This document shows, piece after piece, positions 16,931 to 25,546 of a DNA stretch of 60,455 bases. The stretch is from assembly GCF_001439925.1 (NCBI RefSeq), contig NZ_LMBV01000024.1, positions 1 through 60,455 on the forward strand, given 5' to 3'. The notes under the pieces were generated by a model. It was not told where the DNA came from. It ran no database searches and worked only from the letters and a program-made list of their open reading frames with translations. How positions within the stretch are numbered: position 1 is the stretch's first letter; every line of letters begins with the position of its first letter. This stretch comes from Peribacillus muralis. Lineage in GTDB: Bacteria; Bacillota; Bacilli; Bacillales; DSM-1321. Position numbers and translations under genes: made by a program.

Positions 16931-17872
16931 ATGTCTTTGAAATATACGATGGAAGTCATGGAACTGTTGGATGATCCTAATGCAAGCGGTAAGATGGTAA
17001 CTGAACTTTTTACGGAGTTTTCACATGTTGAAGCATCTTATCAAACAGTAGTAGGTGATAGTGGATCAACGGATTTCATTAAAATCCTGGTTAAAGGTGC
17101 TGATGGAAAATCAGCTGGAGGAAGTTCCCCTTCTCTGGGGATTGTTGGAAGATTAGGAGGACTGGGGGCCAGGCCTTCTCGTATCGGATTCGTATCCGAT
17201 GGGGACGGAGCAGCCGCAGCCATTACAGCTGCTTTAAAGCTTAGCTTAATGGCTGAGAAAGGGGATCGACTGCCTGGGGATGTCTATATCACGACCCATA
17301 TTTGTCCTGATGCTCCAACCATACCGCACGAACCAGTGGTTTTCATGGGCTCGCCTGTTGATATATTCACGATGAACCAGTATGAAGTTCTGCCGGAGAT
17401 GGAAGCTTTGTTATCAATTGATACAACAAAAGGAAACAAAGTATTCAATCATCGGGGCATTGCCCTTTCACCAACAGTAAAAGAAGGATATATATTGAAG
17501 TTCAGTGATGATCTAATCCGGATTATGGAAATGACAACAGGCGATTTACCGGTTACATTTGCCGTAACAACTCAAGATATTACTCCCTATGGAAACGATG
17601 TCTATCATATCAATAGCATTTTACAGCCAGCAGTCACAACGGATGCTCCAGTTGTAGGACTTGCGATAACAGCAAAAACGGCGGTCCCTGGGTGCGGAAC
17701 AGGTGCAAGTCATGAGGTAGATGTGGCGCAAGCCGTTCGTTTTAGTATTGAGGTTGCTAAAGAATTTACAAAGGGAGAAATTCAATTTTATGATCAAGCA
17801 GAATTTCATCACCTTGTGAATTTATACGGCTCAATGAAGAAGCTACAAACATTGGGAAGTGCGACAAAATGA
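16931..17872 (+). CDS. DUF1177-family protein
   Basis: 313 residues, ATG behind AAGGAGAG. It matches DUF1177 in length and style: an acidic N-terminal helix, GGSSPSLGIVGRLGGLGARPSRIGFVSDGDGA, DVYITTHICPDAPTIPHEPVVFMGSPVD, and GCGTGASHEVDVAQAVRF. Conserved Asp, Glu and His residues in these segments suggest a metal or phosphate site, but that is inference. The stop overlaps the next gene's start by 4 bp (ATGA), so translation is coupled to the AroM-like gene. It is cytoplasmic, with no signal or membrane segment. Confidence 0.8.
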   Translation: MSLKYTMEVMELLDDPNASGKMVTELFTEFSHVEASYQTVVGDSGSTDFIKILVKGADGKSAGGSSPSLGIVGRLGGLGARPSRIGFVSDGDGAAAAITAALKLSLMAEKGDRLPGDVYITTHICPDAPTIPHEPVVFMGSPVDIFTMNQYEVLPEMEALLSIDTTKGNKVFNHRGIALSPTVKEGYILKFSDDLIRIMEMTTGDLPVTFAVTTQDITPYGNDVYHINSILQPAVTTDAPVVGLAITAKTAVPGCGTGASHEVDVAQAVRFSIEVAKEFTKGEIQFYDQAEFHHLVNLYGSMKKLQTLGSATK

Positions 17873-18534
17873 AAAAAAAATCTATTGGTTTATTGACAAT
17901 TGGCCAATCACCAAGGGTGGATTTTACACCTTCTATTCAACATATTTTAGGGGATACGGTTGATATTGTAGAAGCTGGAGGACTCGACCGAATCGGAAAT
18001 GATGATCTTCATTCCATTACACCTGATAAAGACGAAATTACGTATATTTCGAAGTTAATAAACGGGCAATCAATTAAAATAGGAAAATCAAAATTATTAC
18101 CGTTATTGCAAGAGGAATTAAACAAATTGGAAGAACAAGTTTCTGCCGTTATTATGCTCTGTACAGGAGATTTCCCATCAATTATAAGTAAGAAACCATT
18201 AATTTATCCTGATAAAATACTAAGCCATACCGTACAAGCTATTTTACCGAAAGGGAAGCTTGGATTAGTAGTTCCTTTAGAAGAACAAAGAAATACGTTA
18301 ACTCAAAAGTGGAAAAGCATGGGAGTAGAGTTTTGCGTAGAAGTTGCATCACCTTATGAAGACAGTGATATAAAAGGGGCTGCTCAAAAGTTAAAAAATC
18401 AAGGAGTGGAACTCATTGTCCTTGATTGTATGGGATATAACGAAACACATAAAAGAGATGCCATGGATGGAAGCGGCTTACCTGTTCTGCTTCCTCTGAC
18501 CTTATCTGCTCGTATTGTTGCAGAATATGTATAG
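17869..18534 (+). CDS. AroM-like / Asp-Glu racemase-fold protein
   Basis: 221 residues beginning KKKSIGLLTIGQSPRVDFTP, the AroM-family opening. It has two Cys in the positions of the racemase superfamily, VIMLCTGDF (about residue 98) and IVLDCMGYNETH (about residue 187), plus a final GLPVLLPLTLSARIVAEYV. Members of this fold racemise or cleave amino acids, maleate or hydantoins through a pair of cysteines. Its coupling to DUF1177 suggests a racemase or lyase step in the cluster. A terminator follows, so this is the last gene of the operon. Confidence 0.75.
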   Translation: MKKKSIGLLTIGQSPRVDFTPSIQHILGDTVDIVEAGGLDRIGNDDLHSITPDKDEITYISKLINGQSIKIGKSKLLPLLQEELNKLEEQVSAVIMLCTGDFPSIISKKPLIYPDKILSHTVQAILPKGKLGLVVPLEEQRNTLTQKWKSMGVEFCVEVASPYEDSDIKGAAQKLKNQGVELIVLDCMGYNETHKRDAMDGSGLPVLLPLTLSARIVAEYV

Positions 18535-18541
18535 TAGAAGT

Positions 18542-18567
18542 GATCCGGTTTTCCGGATCTCTTTTTC
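18542..18567 (+). terminator. terminator after the AroM-like gene
   Basis: 7-bp stem GATCCGG / CCGGATC with a TTTT loop, followed by TCTTTTTC. Confidence 0.85.
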
Positions 18568-18717
18568 TTAAGTGTAAGGAGAAGAAGAACAAATGCCTAT
18601 CTATTATGGGTTCTGTTTCTTGAAAAAAAGGTGTATGCTCTTTGGATTGTTATTTGTGTTTACAAGAGTTTATATAATGAATAAAAAAATGCCCAAAAAA
18701 AGAAGGAGCGAAAAAGC

Positions 18718-19638
18718 ATGCGCGAGTTACATAAGATTGTTGCAAATATCATGTCTAATAATGTAAATGTTTCTAAATCCAATACCATTTTAGTATTAAC
18801 AGATCATAGTACCTCTTTATTAGCAAATAAATTTAGAGATGCATTAATAACAAACGAGTGGAGTGTTTCTTTTTATGAAATGGAGGATCGTATGAAATCG
18901 GGCGAAGAGCCACCGAAGGAAGCTTCTGATGAGATGTTAAAACATGATATTGTATTTTGTTTAACAAAGCATTCATTAACACATACAGTAGCACGAAAAA
19001 ATGCAAACCTTCACGGAATAAGTGTGATAACAATGCCGGGAATTACGGAAGATATGTTTTTACATGGTGCAATAAATGCAGATTATCAACGAGTAGAAAA
19101 AGAAACATTGGAAATGACTGAAAAGTTATCCCAAGCTGAAAAACTAATGATTAAAACTGGAAAAAACCTGTTAGAAATACCCCTCCTTGGTAGAAAGGGT
19201 GTTCCAAGTACTGGCGTTTTCAAAGAAAAAGCTGCTTCGGGTAACTTACCCTCAGGTGAAGCTTATATTGCCCCTGTTGAAGGTGAAGCAGAAGGGAAAA
19301 TTGAAATTAATGGTTCAATTGCAGGCATTGGGCTTCTGGAAAAGCCAATCGTTTTAACGATTCAAGAAGGTAGATTAGTCGAGGCAACAGGTGAAGTAGG
19401 TAGGGAATTACTTACCTTGCTTGGCGATGGAGATGGAAGGTTGCTATGTGAGCTAGGGATTGGAACAAACCATGCTGCAAGAGTAACCGGTAATATTTTA
19501 GAAGATGAAAAAGCCTACAATACGATTCATGTGGCCTTCGGTTCAAACCATACGTTTGGAGGCACGATCAAATCAAACGTACATATAGACTGTGTAACTG
19601 TAAGGCCTGAACTAGAATGGGTATCTTCTGAAGTTTAA
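18718..19638 (+). CDS. M29-type (leucyl) aminopeptidase family protein
   Basis: 306 residues from ATG 18718 behind GAAGGAG. The first 110 residues are an alpha/beta domain and the rest resembles the thermophilic metallopeptidase (M29) core. Possible metal ligands lie in GEAYIAPVEGEAEG, LCELGIGTNHAARV and THVAFGSNHTFGG-like segments with Glu, His and Asp. Classical M29 enzymes are near 400 residues, so this is a short member of the kind seen beside OPT/DUF917 genes. It has its own promoter region (TATAAT near 18673) and terminator but follows the same cluster; it probably hydrolyses an imported peptide or amide. Confidence 0.75.
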   Translation: MRELHKIVANIMSNNVNVSKSNTILVLTDHSTSLLANKFRDALITNEWSVSFYEMEDRMKSGEEPPKEASDEMLKHDIVFCLTKHSLTHTVARKNANLHGISVITMPGITEDMFLHGAINADYQRVEKETLEMTEKLSQAEKLMIKTGKNLLEIPLLGRKGVPSTGVFKEKAASGNLPSGEAYIAPVEGEAEGKIEINGSIAGIGLLEKPIVLTIQEGRLVEATGEVGRELLTLLGDGDGRLLCELGIGTNHAARVTGNILEDEKAYNTIHVAFGSNHTFGGTIKSNVHIDCVTVRPELEWVSSEV

Positions 19639-19645
19639 ATACGAC

Positions 19646-19679
19646 CCAAACACTTCCGAAGGTGGTCGGAAGTGTTTGG
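19646..19679. terminator. strong hairpin after the aminopeptidase gene
   Basis: Perfect 14-bp arms CCAAACACTTCCGA / TCGGAAGTGTTTGG with a 6-nt loop, 8 bp after the stop. Only a weak T-run follows. Confidence 0.8.
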
Positions 19680-19747
19680 TCCTATATTAACTATCGAGAC
19701 TTTTCCACCTTAGTTTTCTTATGTTCTTATGTGAAGCATATTACGCT

Positions 19748-19850
19748 TTTCATTCGACTGATGGTTAGATTTTCTCCTATAGCATTAGCTCTTCTAGCGG
19801 GATTTAATGCTGCGACTGGTCCAACCTTCCCTGATATGGGGTTTATTAGT
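19748..19850 (+). pseudogene. OPT transporter internal fragment
   Basis: MVRFSPIALALLAGFNAATG and PTFPDMGF are a close match to residues about 349-378 of the intact OPT protein (FPPLALALLAGFSAATGPAFADMGY). No start, stop or other OPT segment is attached. It covers part of the stretch deleted from the remnant at 15471-15853. From 19851 to 20323 no further gene is recognisable, although a frame stays open before the YitT start. Confidence 0.7.
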
Positions 19851-20323
19851 TCTACAGTATTTCTAAGATTATTTAATAAGTGTTTGTTAAACTATTGGGC
19901 GCTTTGTTGAATAACGAAATTCTTTTTTATCGCAAAACTAAAGAACTAAAAAACTATTATGAAAAATTCTATAACTTAGATAAAAAGACAATACTAGTAT
20001 AGACGCAATAAGTTGCTCAAACAGCAGGATTATCAGACATAACCGTAAACAAAGTGGATTATCGACCGTCACCTTTTACAACCCGGTATGGAGTTGATGA
20101 TATGTGTACAGCCCGGTATCGTACTCCAAAACTGCTTATTCTGAAATCGCTGTTAAATGAATCATTCTTCCGTATCCAAAGGAATGTGTTTGAAAAGGGT
20201 AAGACCATTTTAGGACATATCTCTAACCGCCTATTATCATATCGTAAATTATCTTGGTACCCCGATATTAGTTTGTCCCTTTTTTTGTTGATTTTTATAG
20301 ATTTTTTAAGGAGTTACATATTT

Positions 20324-21130
20324 ATGGAAAAATTAATTGTCATCGCTGGTTCGCTGATCGTTGCATTTGCTTTTAATTTCTTTCTGGTACCCTATGCAAT
20401 TTTAAGTAGTGGAATTAGTGGTATTGCTATTTTGCTTGGATTAATCACCCCACTTAATACTGGCTTATTGAATCTAGTGCTTAACTTACCGTTAGTCATT
20501 TTAGGCTACTATAAACTTGGAAAAACCATTACAATCAGCACTCTGATTTGCGTCGTTTCACTTTCGGTATTCTTATACTTGTTGCCAGTTGTTGAAGTGA
20601 CCGAAAATATATTGCTATCGACAGTTTTTGGTGGGGTCATTGCCGGTATCGGAGCAGGTCTTATCTTAAAGTATTCTGGAACATCTGGCGGATTGGATAT
20701 TATTGCTATTATGATTTCCAAAACCAGTAATGTCAGTATTGGCCTTCTTCTCACTTGTATGAATGGTATAATTGTTTTTGTTTCAGGAGCTGTCTTCAAC
20801 TGGGATATCGCATTATACACCCTATTATCAATCTATTTGACTGGTAAAATGATTGATACCATCTTTACTAATCACGTCAAATTGACGATGCAGATTGTCA
20901 CTTCAAAGGGAGATTTAATACGAGAGGATTTACTGAATTCAATTTATCGTGGAATTACAATCTCAGAAGGGTATGGGGGCTACACACAAGAGAAGAAACA
21001 AATTTTAATGATGGTCGTTACACGCTACGAAACGATGCAAATTAAAAAAATTGTACGTAACCATGATGAAAAAGCATTTATTAATATATTTGAAACTGTT
21101 GAAGTCGATGGTGAATTCGCTAAAAATTAG
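20324..21130 (+). CDS. YitT-family membrane protein
   Basis: 268 residues from ATG 20324, with AAGGAG 11 nt upstream; the open frame before it (from 20054) has no RBS and no family match. Six hydrophobic segments (IAGSLIVAFAFNFFLVPYAIL through about residue 165) form the YitT_membrane domain, with the GGTSGGLDIIAI-type motif seen here as GTSGGLDIIAIMISK. The C terminus (about 180-268) is the DUF2179 regulatory domain ending FINIFETVEVDGEF. Several paralogues are usual in bacilli; the transported molecule is not established. Confidence 0.85.
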   Translation: MEKLIVIAGSLIVAFAFNFFLVPYAILSSGISGIAILLGLITPLNTGLLNLVLNLPLVILGYYKLGKTITISTLICVVSLSVFLYLLPVVEVTENILLSTVFGGVIAGIGAGLILKYSGTSGGLDIIAIMISKTSNVSIGLLLTCMNGIIVFVSGAVFNWDIALYTLLSIYLTGKMIDTIFTNHVKLTMQIVTSKGDLIREDLLNSIYRGITISEGYGGYTQEKKQILMMVVTRYETMQIKKIVRNHDEKAFINIFETVEVDGEFAKN

Positions 21131-21150
21131 GAGAATTTAATATTGTAAAA

Positions 21151-21329
21151 ATGTTTATTTCGAGGTTTATGATTTTTCTCTATTTTTTGGTGCTGGAAAC
21201 TTAATCTGTCGGCCATATCTTCGTATAGAATCCGGCAATTACTTTGTTGCTGCGATTGCTAGATTTATATTAATCGTAGTATATGCCATTTTGGCAATAA
21301 AATTCAATAATGGACTTTTATCTATTTAG
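21151..21329 (+). pseudogene. BrnQ-like branched-chain amino acid carrier, N-terminal remnant
   Basis: Translation across a T-run frameshift gives RFMIF then SLFFGAGNLICRPYLRIESG and YFVAAIARFIL. This matches the FFGAGNLIFPPxLG signature at the start of LIVCS/BrnQ transporters. It stops at 21327-21329 after about 60 codons, and no later BrnQ segment is seen up to 21800. Confidence 0.5.
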
Positions 21330-21844
21330 GCAGTATCGACACATAAAAAACACCAGCATTATTATGATATTACAAAAATAATAGCGTTTTTTTCGTTTTA
21401 GGGGTAATGTTTTGTATGCGGCAGGGCCCCTATTATAGGTAGTCATTCTAGTTACATCTTTTTTTTACTTATATTATCACAGAGTAAACGGATTAATTCA
21501 TTATATATATAAGACACCTATTTTTTACCTTTTCCCATAATTATCTCTGTCTTTTAATCTACGTATATTTTTAATTGTCTACTATGAGGGTACTCAAAAT
21601 TTAAATTTTAAACTTGTGTAATTGTGTTATGCAATCATTAAATGACTCTAGGGTGGATTTTTACTTGTTCAACTCCATTGAAAAATAAAAATGCTCAAAA
21701 TCCAGAAAAAACCACAATAAAATAGACCCAGTAGAAGCTCTTTTTTTAAACTGAGCCTTATAAGTGATGTGAATGTGTTTGATACAATCTTTTAAAAACC
21801 TTCAATCATTGCAAATTAAGTAGATGCTAGCTCGACGACCAAAA

Positions 21845-21985
21845 AAAGATTAATCAACCACACTGAGGGCTGGTTGTATTTGGCGACTGTCATGGATATT
21901 AGTTCACGAAAAATCTTAGGATGGGCCATGGATAAGACCATGACGAAGGAATTGGTAACAGCTTCCTTAAAGATGGCTATTCTGC
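21845..21985 (+). pseudogene. IS3-family transposase catalytic-domain fragment
   Basis: The plus strand reads [20 protein letters not shown] then [20 protein letters not shown], the central part of IS3-group OrfB around the second catalytic Asp. Reading frames break on both sides. It is a different segment from the remnant near 10.9 kb, so I cannot tell whether they come from the same element. Confidence 0.75.
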
Positions 21986-22079
21986 CCTTAATAATGGGCC
22001 TTATATAAATTAGATGGTCTATGTAGGGGTGTCTTTGGTCGAACTGTGACCGAAGCATTCTATAGTTTTTCGGGACCCG

Positions 22080-22300
22080 AAGGAAGAAGTATTTCCAATA
22101 TTAACAAGAATTTTTAGATTTGAATATGGTTTATCTGTTCAGGTTCACCCGGGTGACTCTTATGCGAGAGAGCATGAAAGGGAGGACTTAAGAAAGACGG
22201 AATACTTGTATATCATCAATAGTAAAGAAAATACTGATATGTTATCGGCCACAATGCTACTAAGACAAAGGAAGCGTATATAACGGGTTCGTCTTCCTCA
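22080..22300 (+). pseudogene. mannose-6-phosphate isomerase (ManA) remnant
   Basis: FPILTRIF, then GLSVQVHPGDSYAREHE, LRKTEYLYIINSKENTDM and, after a frameshift near 22243, IGHNATKTKEAYITG. These are the ordered signatures of class I ManA around its zinc site (LSVQVHPDDxYAREHE). The N-terminal and C-terminal parts of the roughly 315-residue enzyme are absent. The next 400 bp to the PRD activator show only a possible weak terminator and an (AT)n tract near 22652-22672. Confidence 0.75.
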
Positions 22301-22701
22301 CTAATAGCTAATGAATCGAATAATCCAATTAAACTCTTACGTTATTTACAGTTTATAAAATCTACCAACACCTGTATTTAGTTTCTTTGGTATGAATGAT
22401 ACCTTACCTAATGCTGATAAAGATTCATCCACTTGAATTATATACTGGTATATGCATTAATTTCTGTTTTTTGGAACCTATTGGCACTATGGAGAAAGAG
22501 GATTTTCAAGTTATTACGTATATCAAAAAAGGCAGTCAATTTATAATAAATCGGGCTGCTTTTTTATTTGGTCTGGCTTCTTCATTGAAGCTGGTGAATA
22601 AACTCCAACAGTGGATTTCCGGCTGAATTCACTTTACGAAAGTTGTTTAATAATATATATATATATATATATCCATAGTTTGTCAGGAAGCAGGGATTGG
22701 G

Positions 22702-24633
22702 ATGTTAAATGCTCGAATGATTGTAATTATCCAAGAATTAATGAAAGCGGAAACATCCGTAACAAGTGAGTATTTGGCTAAATTTCTCGATGTAACTTCG
22801 CGAACGATCCGAAATGATATTAAGGAGCTAGAAACGATTGTTTTAGACTTTGGTGGTTCCATTAAATCAACTAGAGGGATAGGCTACGAGCTTATAATCG
22901 ATGATGACCAATTATTTCGTCAGCTGCTTCAAAATATTACTGAAAAAGGTAATGAGAATGAAGGGGTAATTCCAACATTACCGGAAGATCGTGTCCAATA
23001 TATTTTAAAACGCCTTCTGCTTGCAGGTGAATATTTAAAATTGGATGACATTGCTGATGAATTATATATCAGTAAATCAACCTTACAAAATGACTTAAAG
23101 GAAATAAAAGAAATCTTTCATCAATATGGAATTACGTTTAATAAGCGGCCAAATTTTGGCTTTAAGTTAGTGGGTGATGAATTCAAACTGCGGATGTGTA
23201 TGGCTGATCACCTATTTAATTCTCTAGAACCGAAAGGTGATTTTGACCCCTCAAATATCCCAATATTCATGGAGAAAGACTTAAATAAGATCAGCAGAAT
23301 TATCTTAAATGAAATTAATAAACACCAAATGGCTCTTTCTGATATTGGTTTAAACAATTTAATTATCCATCTTGCGATTGCCTATAATCGAATAAAGGAA
23401 AAAAAATATATTACTTTTTATCCAATGGAATTAGCCGATTTGAAAAAACAAAAAAAGTACAAGGTTGCCGATGAGATTGTAAAGGCTCTTGAAACAGAAC
23501 TAGTGATAAGCTTTCCGGAAACGGAAGTTGCCTATATCACCATTCATTTATTGGGTACCAAGATGCTTACCGAATTTCATATGAATGATAATAATATTCA
23601 TGGTATTGATCATCAAATTTATCAGACTGTAAAAAAAATGTTAGAAACCATTGATAATGAACTCCATTTAAAGATAGAAAATGATCAAGAACTATTTAGG
23701 GCGCTTTGCCTTCATTTAAAACCAGCCCTGCACCGCTTGCAGTATGGGATTAATTTGACTAATCCATTACTGCAAGATATAAAATCCAAATATCCGCATG
23801 CCTTCCAGGCAGCGGTTATTGCAGGAATAGTTCTAAAGCAGGAACTAGAAATGGAAATTAATGAAAATGAAATTGGCTATTTAGCGCTTCATTTAGGTGC
23901 TGCTATGGAGAATAATAAAATTGGGCATCAATCAAAAAAATGCATAATTGTATGTGCATCTGGAGTAGGTAGTGCCCGGCTCTTGGCAAACAAAATTAAG
24001 GCAAGGTTCGGAGCGTCGGTTGATATTGTTGGAACAACTGAATATTATAAATTAAATCAAATTTCAATGCATTCTTTAGATTTTATTATTAGCACGATTC
24101 CAATTTCTAAGGAGTTTCCGCTACCTGTTATTCAAGTGAACTCCATCCTAGGCGGAAATGATTTGGGTAAAATCGAAAAGTTATTTTCGAAAGAGGTAAA
24201 TCAAAAACTAAAGTATATCAGGGAAGAATTAGTTTTTTTGCAAAAAAATTTGGTATCAAGAGAAGGGGTACTTCACTTTTTAGGAGGGGAATTGGCGGAT
24301 AGGGGACTCGTGGATGAACAATTTTTAGAAAGTGTTTTTGCAAGAGAGGCTATTTCACCAACCAGCTATGGCAAATTTGTTGCGATTCCTCACCCGATTA
24401 CACCAATAACAGATTCCACATTTTGGGCGATATGTACTTTGCAAAAGCCGATTAAATGGGGCGATAAAAGAGTACAATTCGTTTGTCTGCTGAATGTTGA
24501 AAAAAATAGTACAGATGAACTTCAGCACATGTATGATCATTTAGTGGACCTGATTGATAATAGCCAAATTGTCCAACAGTTAATCAAATGTAAAACCTAC
24601 AAAGAATTTGCAACTGTATTTCTAAAAGGATAA
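22702..24633 (+). CDS. PRD-containing PTS transcriptional activator (LicR/BglG type)
   Basis: 643 residues. Domains in order: HTH_11 (1-60, VTSEYLAKFLDVTSRTIRNDIKEL), a second Mga-like HTH (about 90-160), PRD1 (about 195-300, LIIHLAIAYNRI and AYITIHLLG), PRD2 (about 310-415, LCLHLKPALHRL and GYLALHLGAAME), a gat/bgl-type IIB domain (IIVCASGVGSARLLANKI) and a IIA domain (about 505-640, FVAIPHPITP). Each PRD carries the two His that are phosphorylated by HPr or EII. It is expected to activate the PTS operon 17 bp downstream when substrate drains phosphate from its IIB-like site. Confidence 0.88.
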   Translation: MLNARMIVIIQELMKAETSVTSEYLAKFLDVTSRTIRNDIKELETIVLDFGGSIKSTRGIGYELIIDDDQLFRQLLQNITEKGNENEGVIPTLPEDRVQYILKRLLLAGEYLKLDDIADELYISKSTLQNDLKEIKEIFHQYGITFNKRPNFGFKLVGDEFKLRMCMADHLFNSLEPKGDFDPSNIPIFMEKDLNKISRIILNEINKHQMALSDIGLNNLIIHLAIAYNRIKEKKYITFYPMELADLKKQKKYKVADEIVKALETELVISFPETEVAYITIHLLGTKMLTEFHMNDNNIHGIDHQIYQTVKKMLETIDNELHLKIENDQELFRALCLHLKPALHRLQYGINLTNPLLQDIKSKYPHAFQAAVIAGIVLKQELEMEINENEIGYLALHLGAAMENNKIGHQSKKCIIVCASGVGSARLLANKIKARFGASVDIVGTTEYYKLNQISMHSLDFIISTIPISKEFPLPVIQVNSILGGNDLGKIEKLFSKEVNQKLKYIREELVFLQKNLVSREGVLHFLGGELADRGLVDEQFLESVFAREAISPTSYGKFVAIPHPITPITDSTFWAICTLQKPIKWGDKRVQFVCLLNVEKNSTDELQHMYDHLVDLIDNSQIVQQLIKCKTYKEFATVFLKG

Positions 24634-24650
24634 ATTGAATGGAGTAAAAA

Positions 24651-24968
24651 ATGAATATCTTATTGTGTTGTTCTGTTGGAATGTCATCAAGTTTATTAGT
24701 ATCTAAAATGAAAAAAAGTGCGTTTAATCAGGGGATTGAGTGCAAAATTTGGGCGGTCTCGGTTGACATAGCATTAAAACAAATGGATAAAGCGGATATC
24801 CTTTTATTAGGTCCTCAGGTGCGATATATGCTGCCACAATTTAAACAGGCTGGAAAGGAAAGGGGAATTCCTGTTGAGGTAATTAATATGCTTCATTACG
24901 GGACAGTTAACGGCAATGCTGTACTGAGTTTCGCAAAACAATTATATAGTTCTAAAGAGGAAGGATGA
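24651..24968 (+). CDS. PTS lactose/cellobiose-type EIIB, copy 1
   Basis: 105 residues, ATG 17 bp after the activator gene. [20 protein letters not shown] holds the phosphocysteine (Cys7) in the CxxGMS P-loop, and [18 protein letters not shown] is the family signature. It receives phosphate from EIIA and passes it to the sugar at EIIC. The protein is a close paralogue of the next gene. A terminator overlaps its end, so it belongs to the activator's transcript rather than to the main transport operon. Confidence 0.88.
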   Translation: MNILLCCSVGMSSSLLVSKMKKSAFNQGIECKIWAVSVDIALKQMDKADILLLGPQVRYMLPQFKQAGKERGIPVEVINMLHYGTVNGNAVLSFAKQLYSSKEEG

Positions 24969-24993
24969 GCTGTTAGCTCCTCCTTTTTTTTGT
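24961..24993 (+). terminator. terminator between the two EIIB genes
   Basis: GGATGAGCT, a 3-nt loop and AGCTCCTCC pair over 9 bp with one mismatch, followed by at least seven T. It separates activator-EIIB1 from EIIB2-IIC-IIA. Confidence 0.8.
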
Positions 24994-25071
24994 AGTATAC
25001 TACCATTTTGTATTATTTAAAAATTCAGACTAATCATTTCCGTTGAGTAACGGAAAAAGGGTGTGTGTAAA

Positions 25072-25085
25072 TGAAAGCGCTTTTA
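25072..25085. promoter_or_regulatory. cre-like site upstream of the PTS operon
   Basis: TGAAAGCGCTTTTA closely fits the CcpA cre consensus (TGWAANCGNTNWCA). It lies about 130 bp before the EIIB2 start, which suggests glucose repression of the transport operon. Confidence 0.6.
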
Positions 25086-25212
25086 TAATATATTAAAGCT
25101 AGTAAAAAGGAAATAACAATTGAGTTTTGAGAGTAAGAGAGCCAGTAATTATGTATAACACTGAATCTCACTCTTGAAAGTATTTCAAAACACAAATAGG
25201 GGGAATTACAAA

Positions 25213-25518
25213 ATGAATATCTTATTATGTTGTGCAGCTGGGATGAGTACAAGCCTTTTAGTGACGAAAATGGAAGCGTATGCAAAAGCAACAGGTATGA
25301 AAGCGAAAATTTGGGCGGTTGGAGCTAGTGATGTGAATAATCATATCGATAACGCTGATGTTCTTTTATTAGGTCCACAAGTCCGCTACATGCTGCCTAA
25401 TATGAAAAAAGTCGGAGCGGAAAAAGGGATTCCAGTGGATTCAATTAATCCAGTTCATTATGGAATGTGTAACGGCCAGGAAGTTGTGAAATTTGCCCAA
25501 AATTTAATAGGCTCATAA
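25213..25518 (+). CDS. PTS lactose/cellobiose-type EIIB, copy 2
   Basis: 101 residues from ATG 25213 with AGGGGG upstream; the longer frame from 25174 has no [23 protein letters not shown] carries the active Cys7 and [18 protein letters not shown] is shared with copy 1. It is the first gene of the operon with IIC, IIA, the GH4 enzyme and ChbG, so it is the likely main phosphocarrier. The two copies differ mostly in the last 40 residues. Confidence 0.9.
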   Translation: MNILLCCAAGMSTSLLVTKMEAYAKATGMKAKIWAVGASDVNNHIDNADVLLLGPQVRYMLPNMKKVGAEKGIPVDSINPVHYGMCNGQEVVKFAQNLIGS

Positions 25519-25546
25519 TCTAGTTTTTTAACATGGAGGAATATAT

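Noticed and set aside
20054..20323. Longer YitT protein starting at 20054
   Set aside because: The 90 extra residues match nothing in the family and have no RBS, while ATG 20324 has AAGGAG upstream and begins the first membrane segment.
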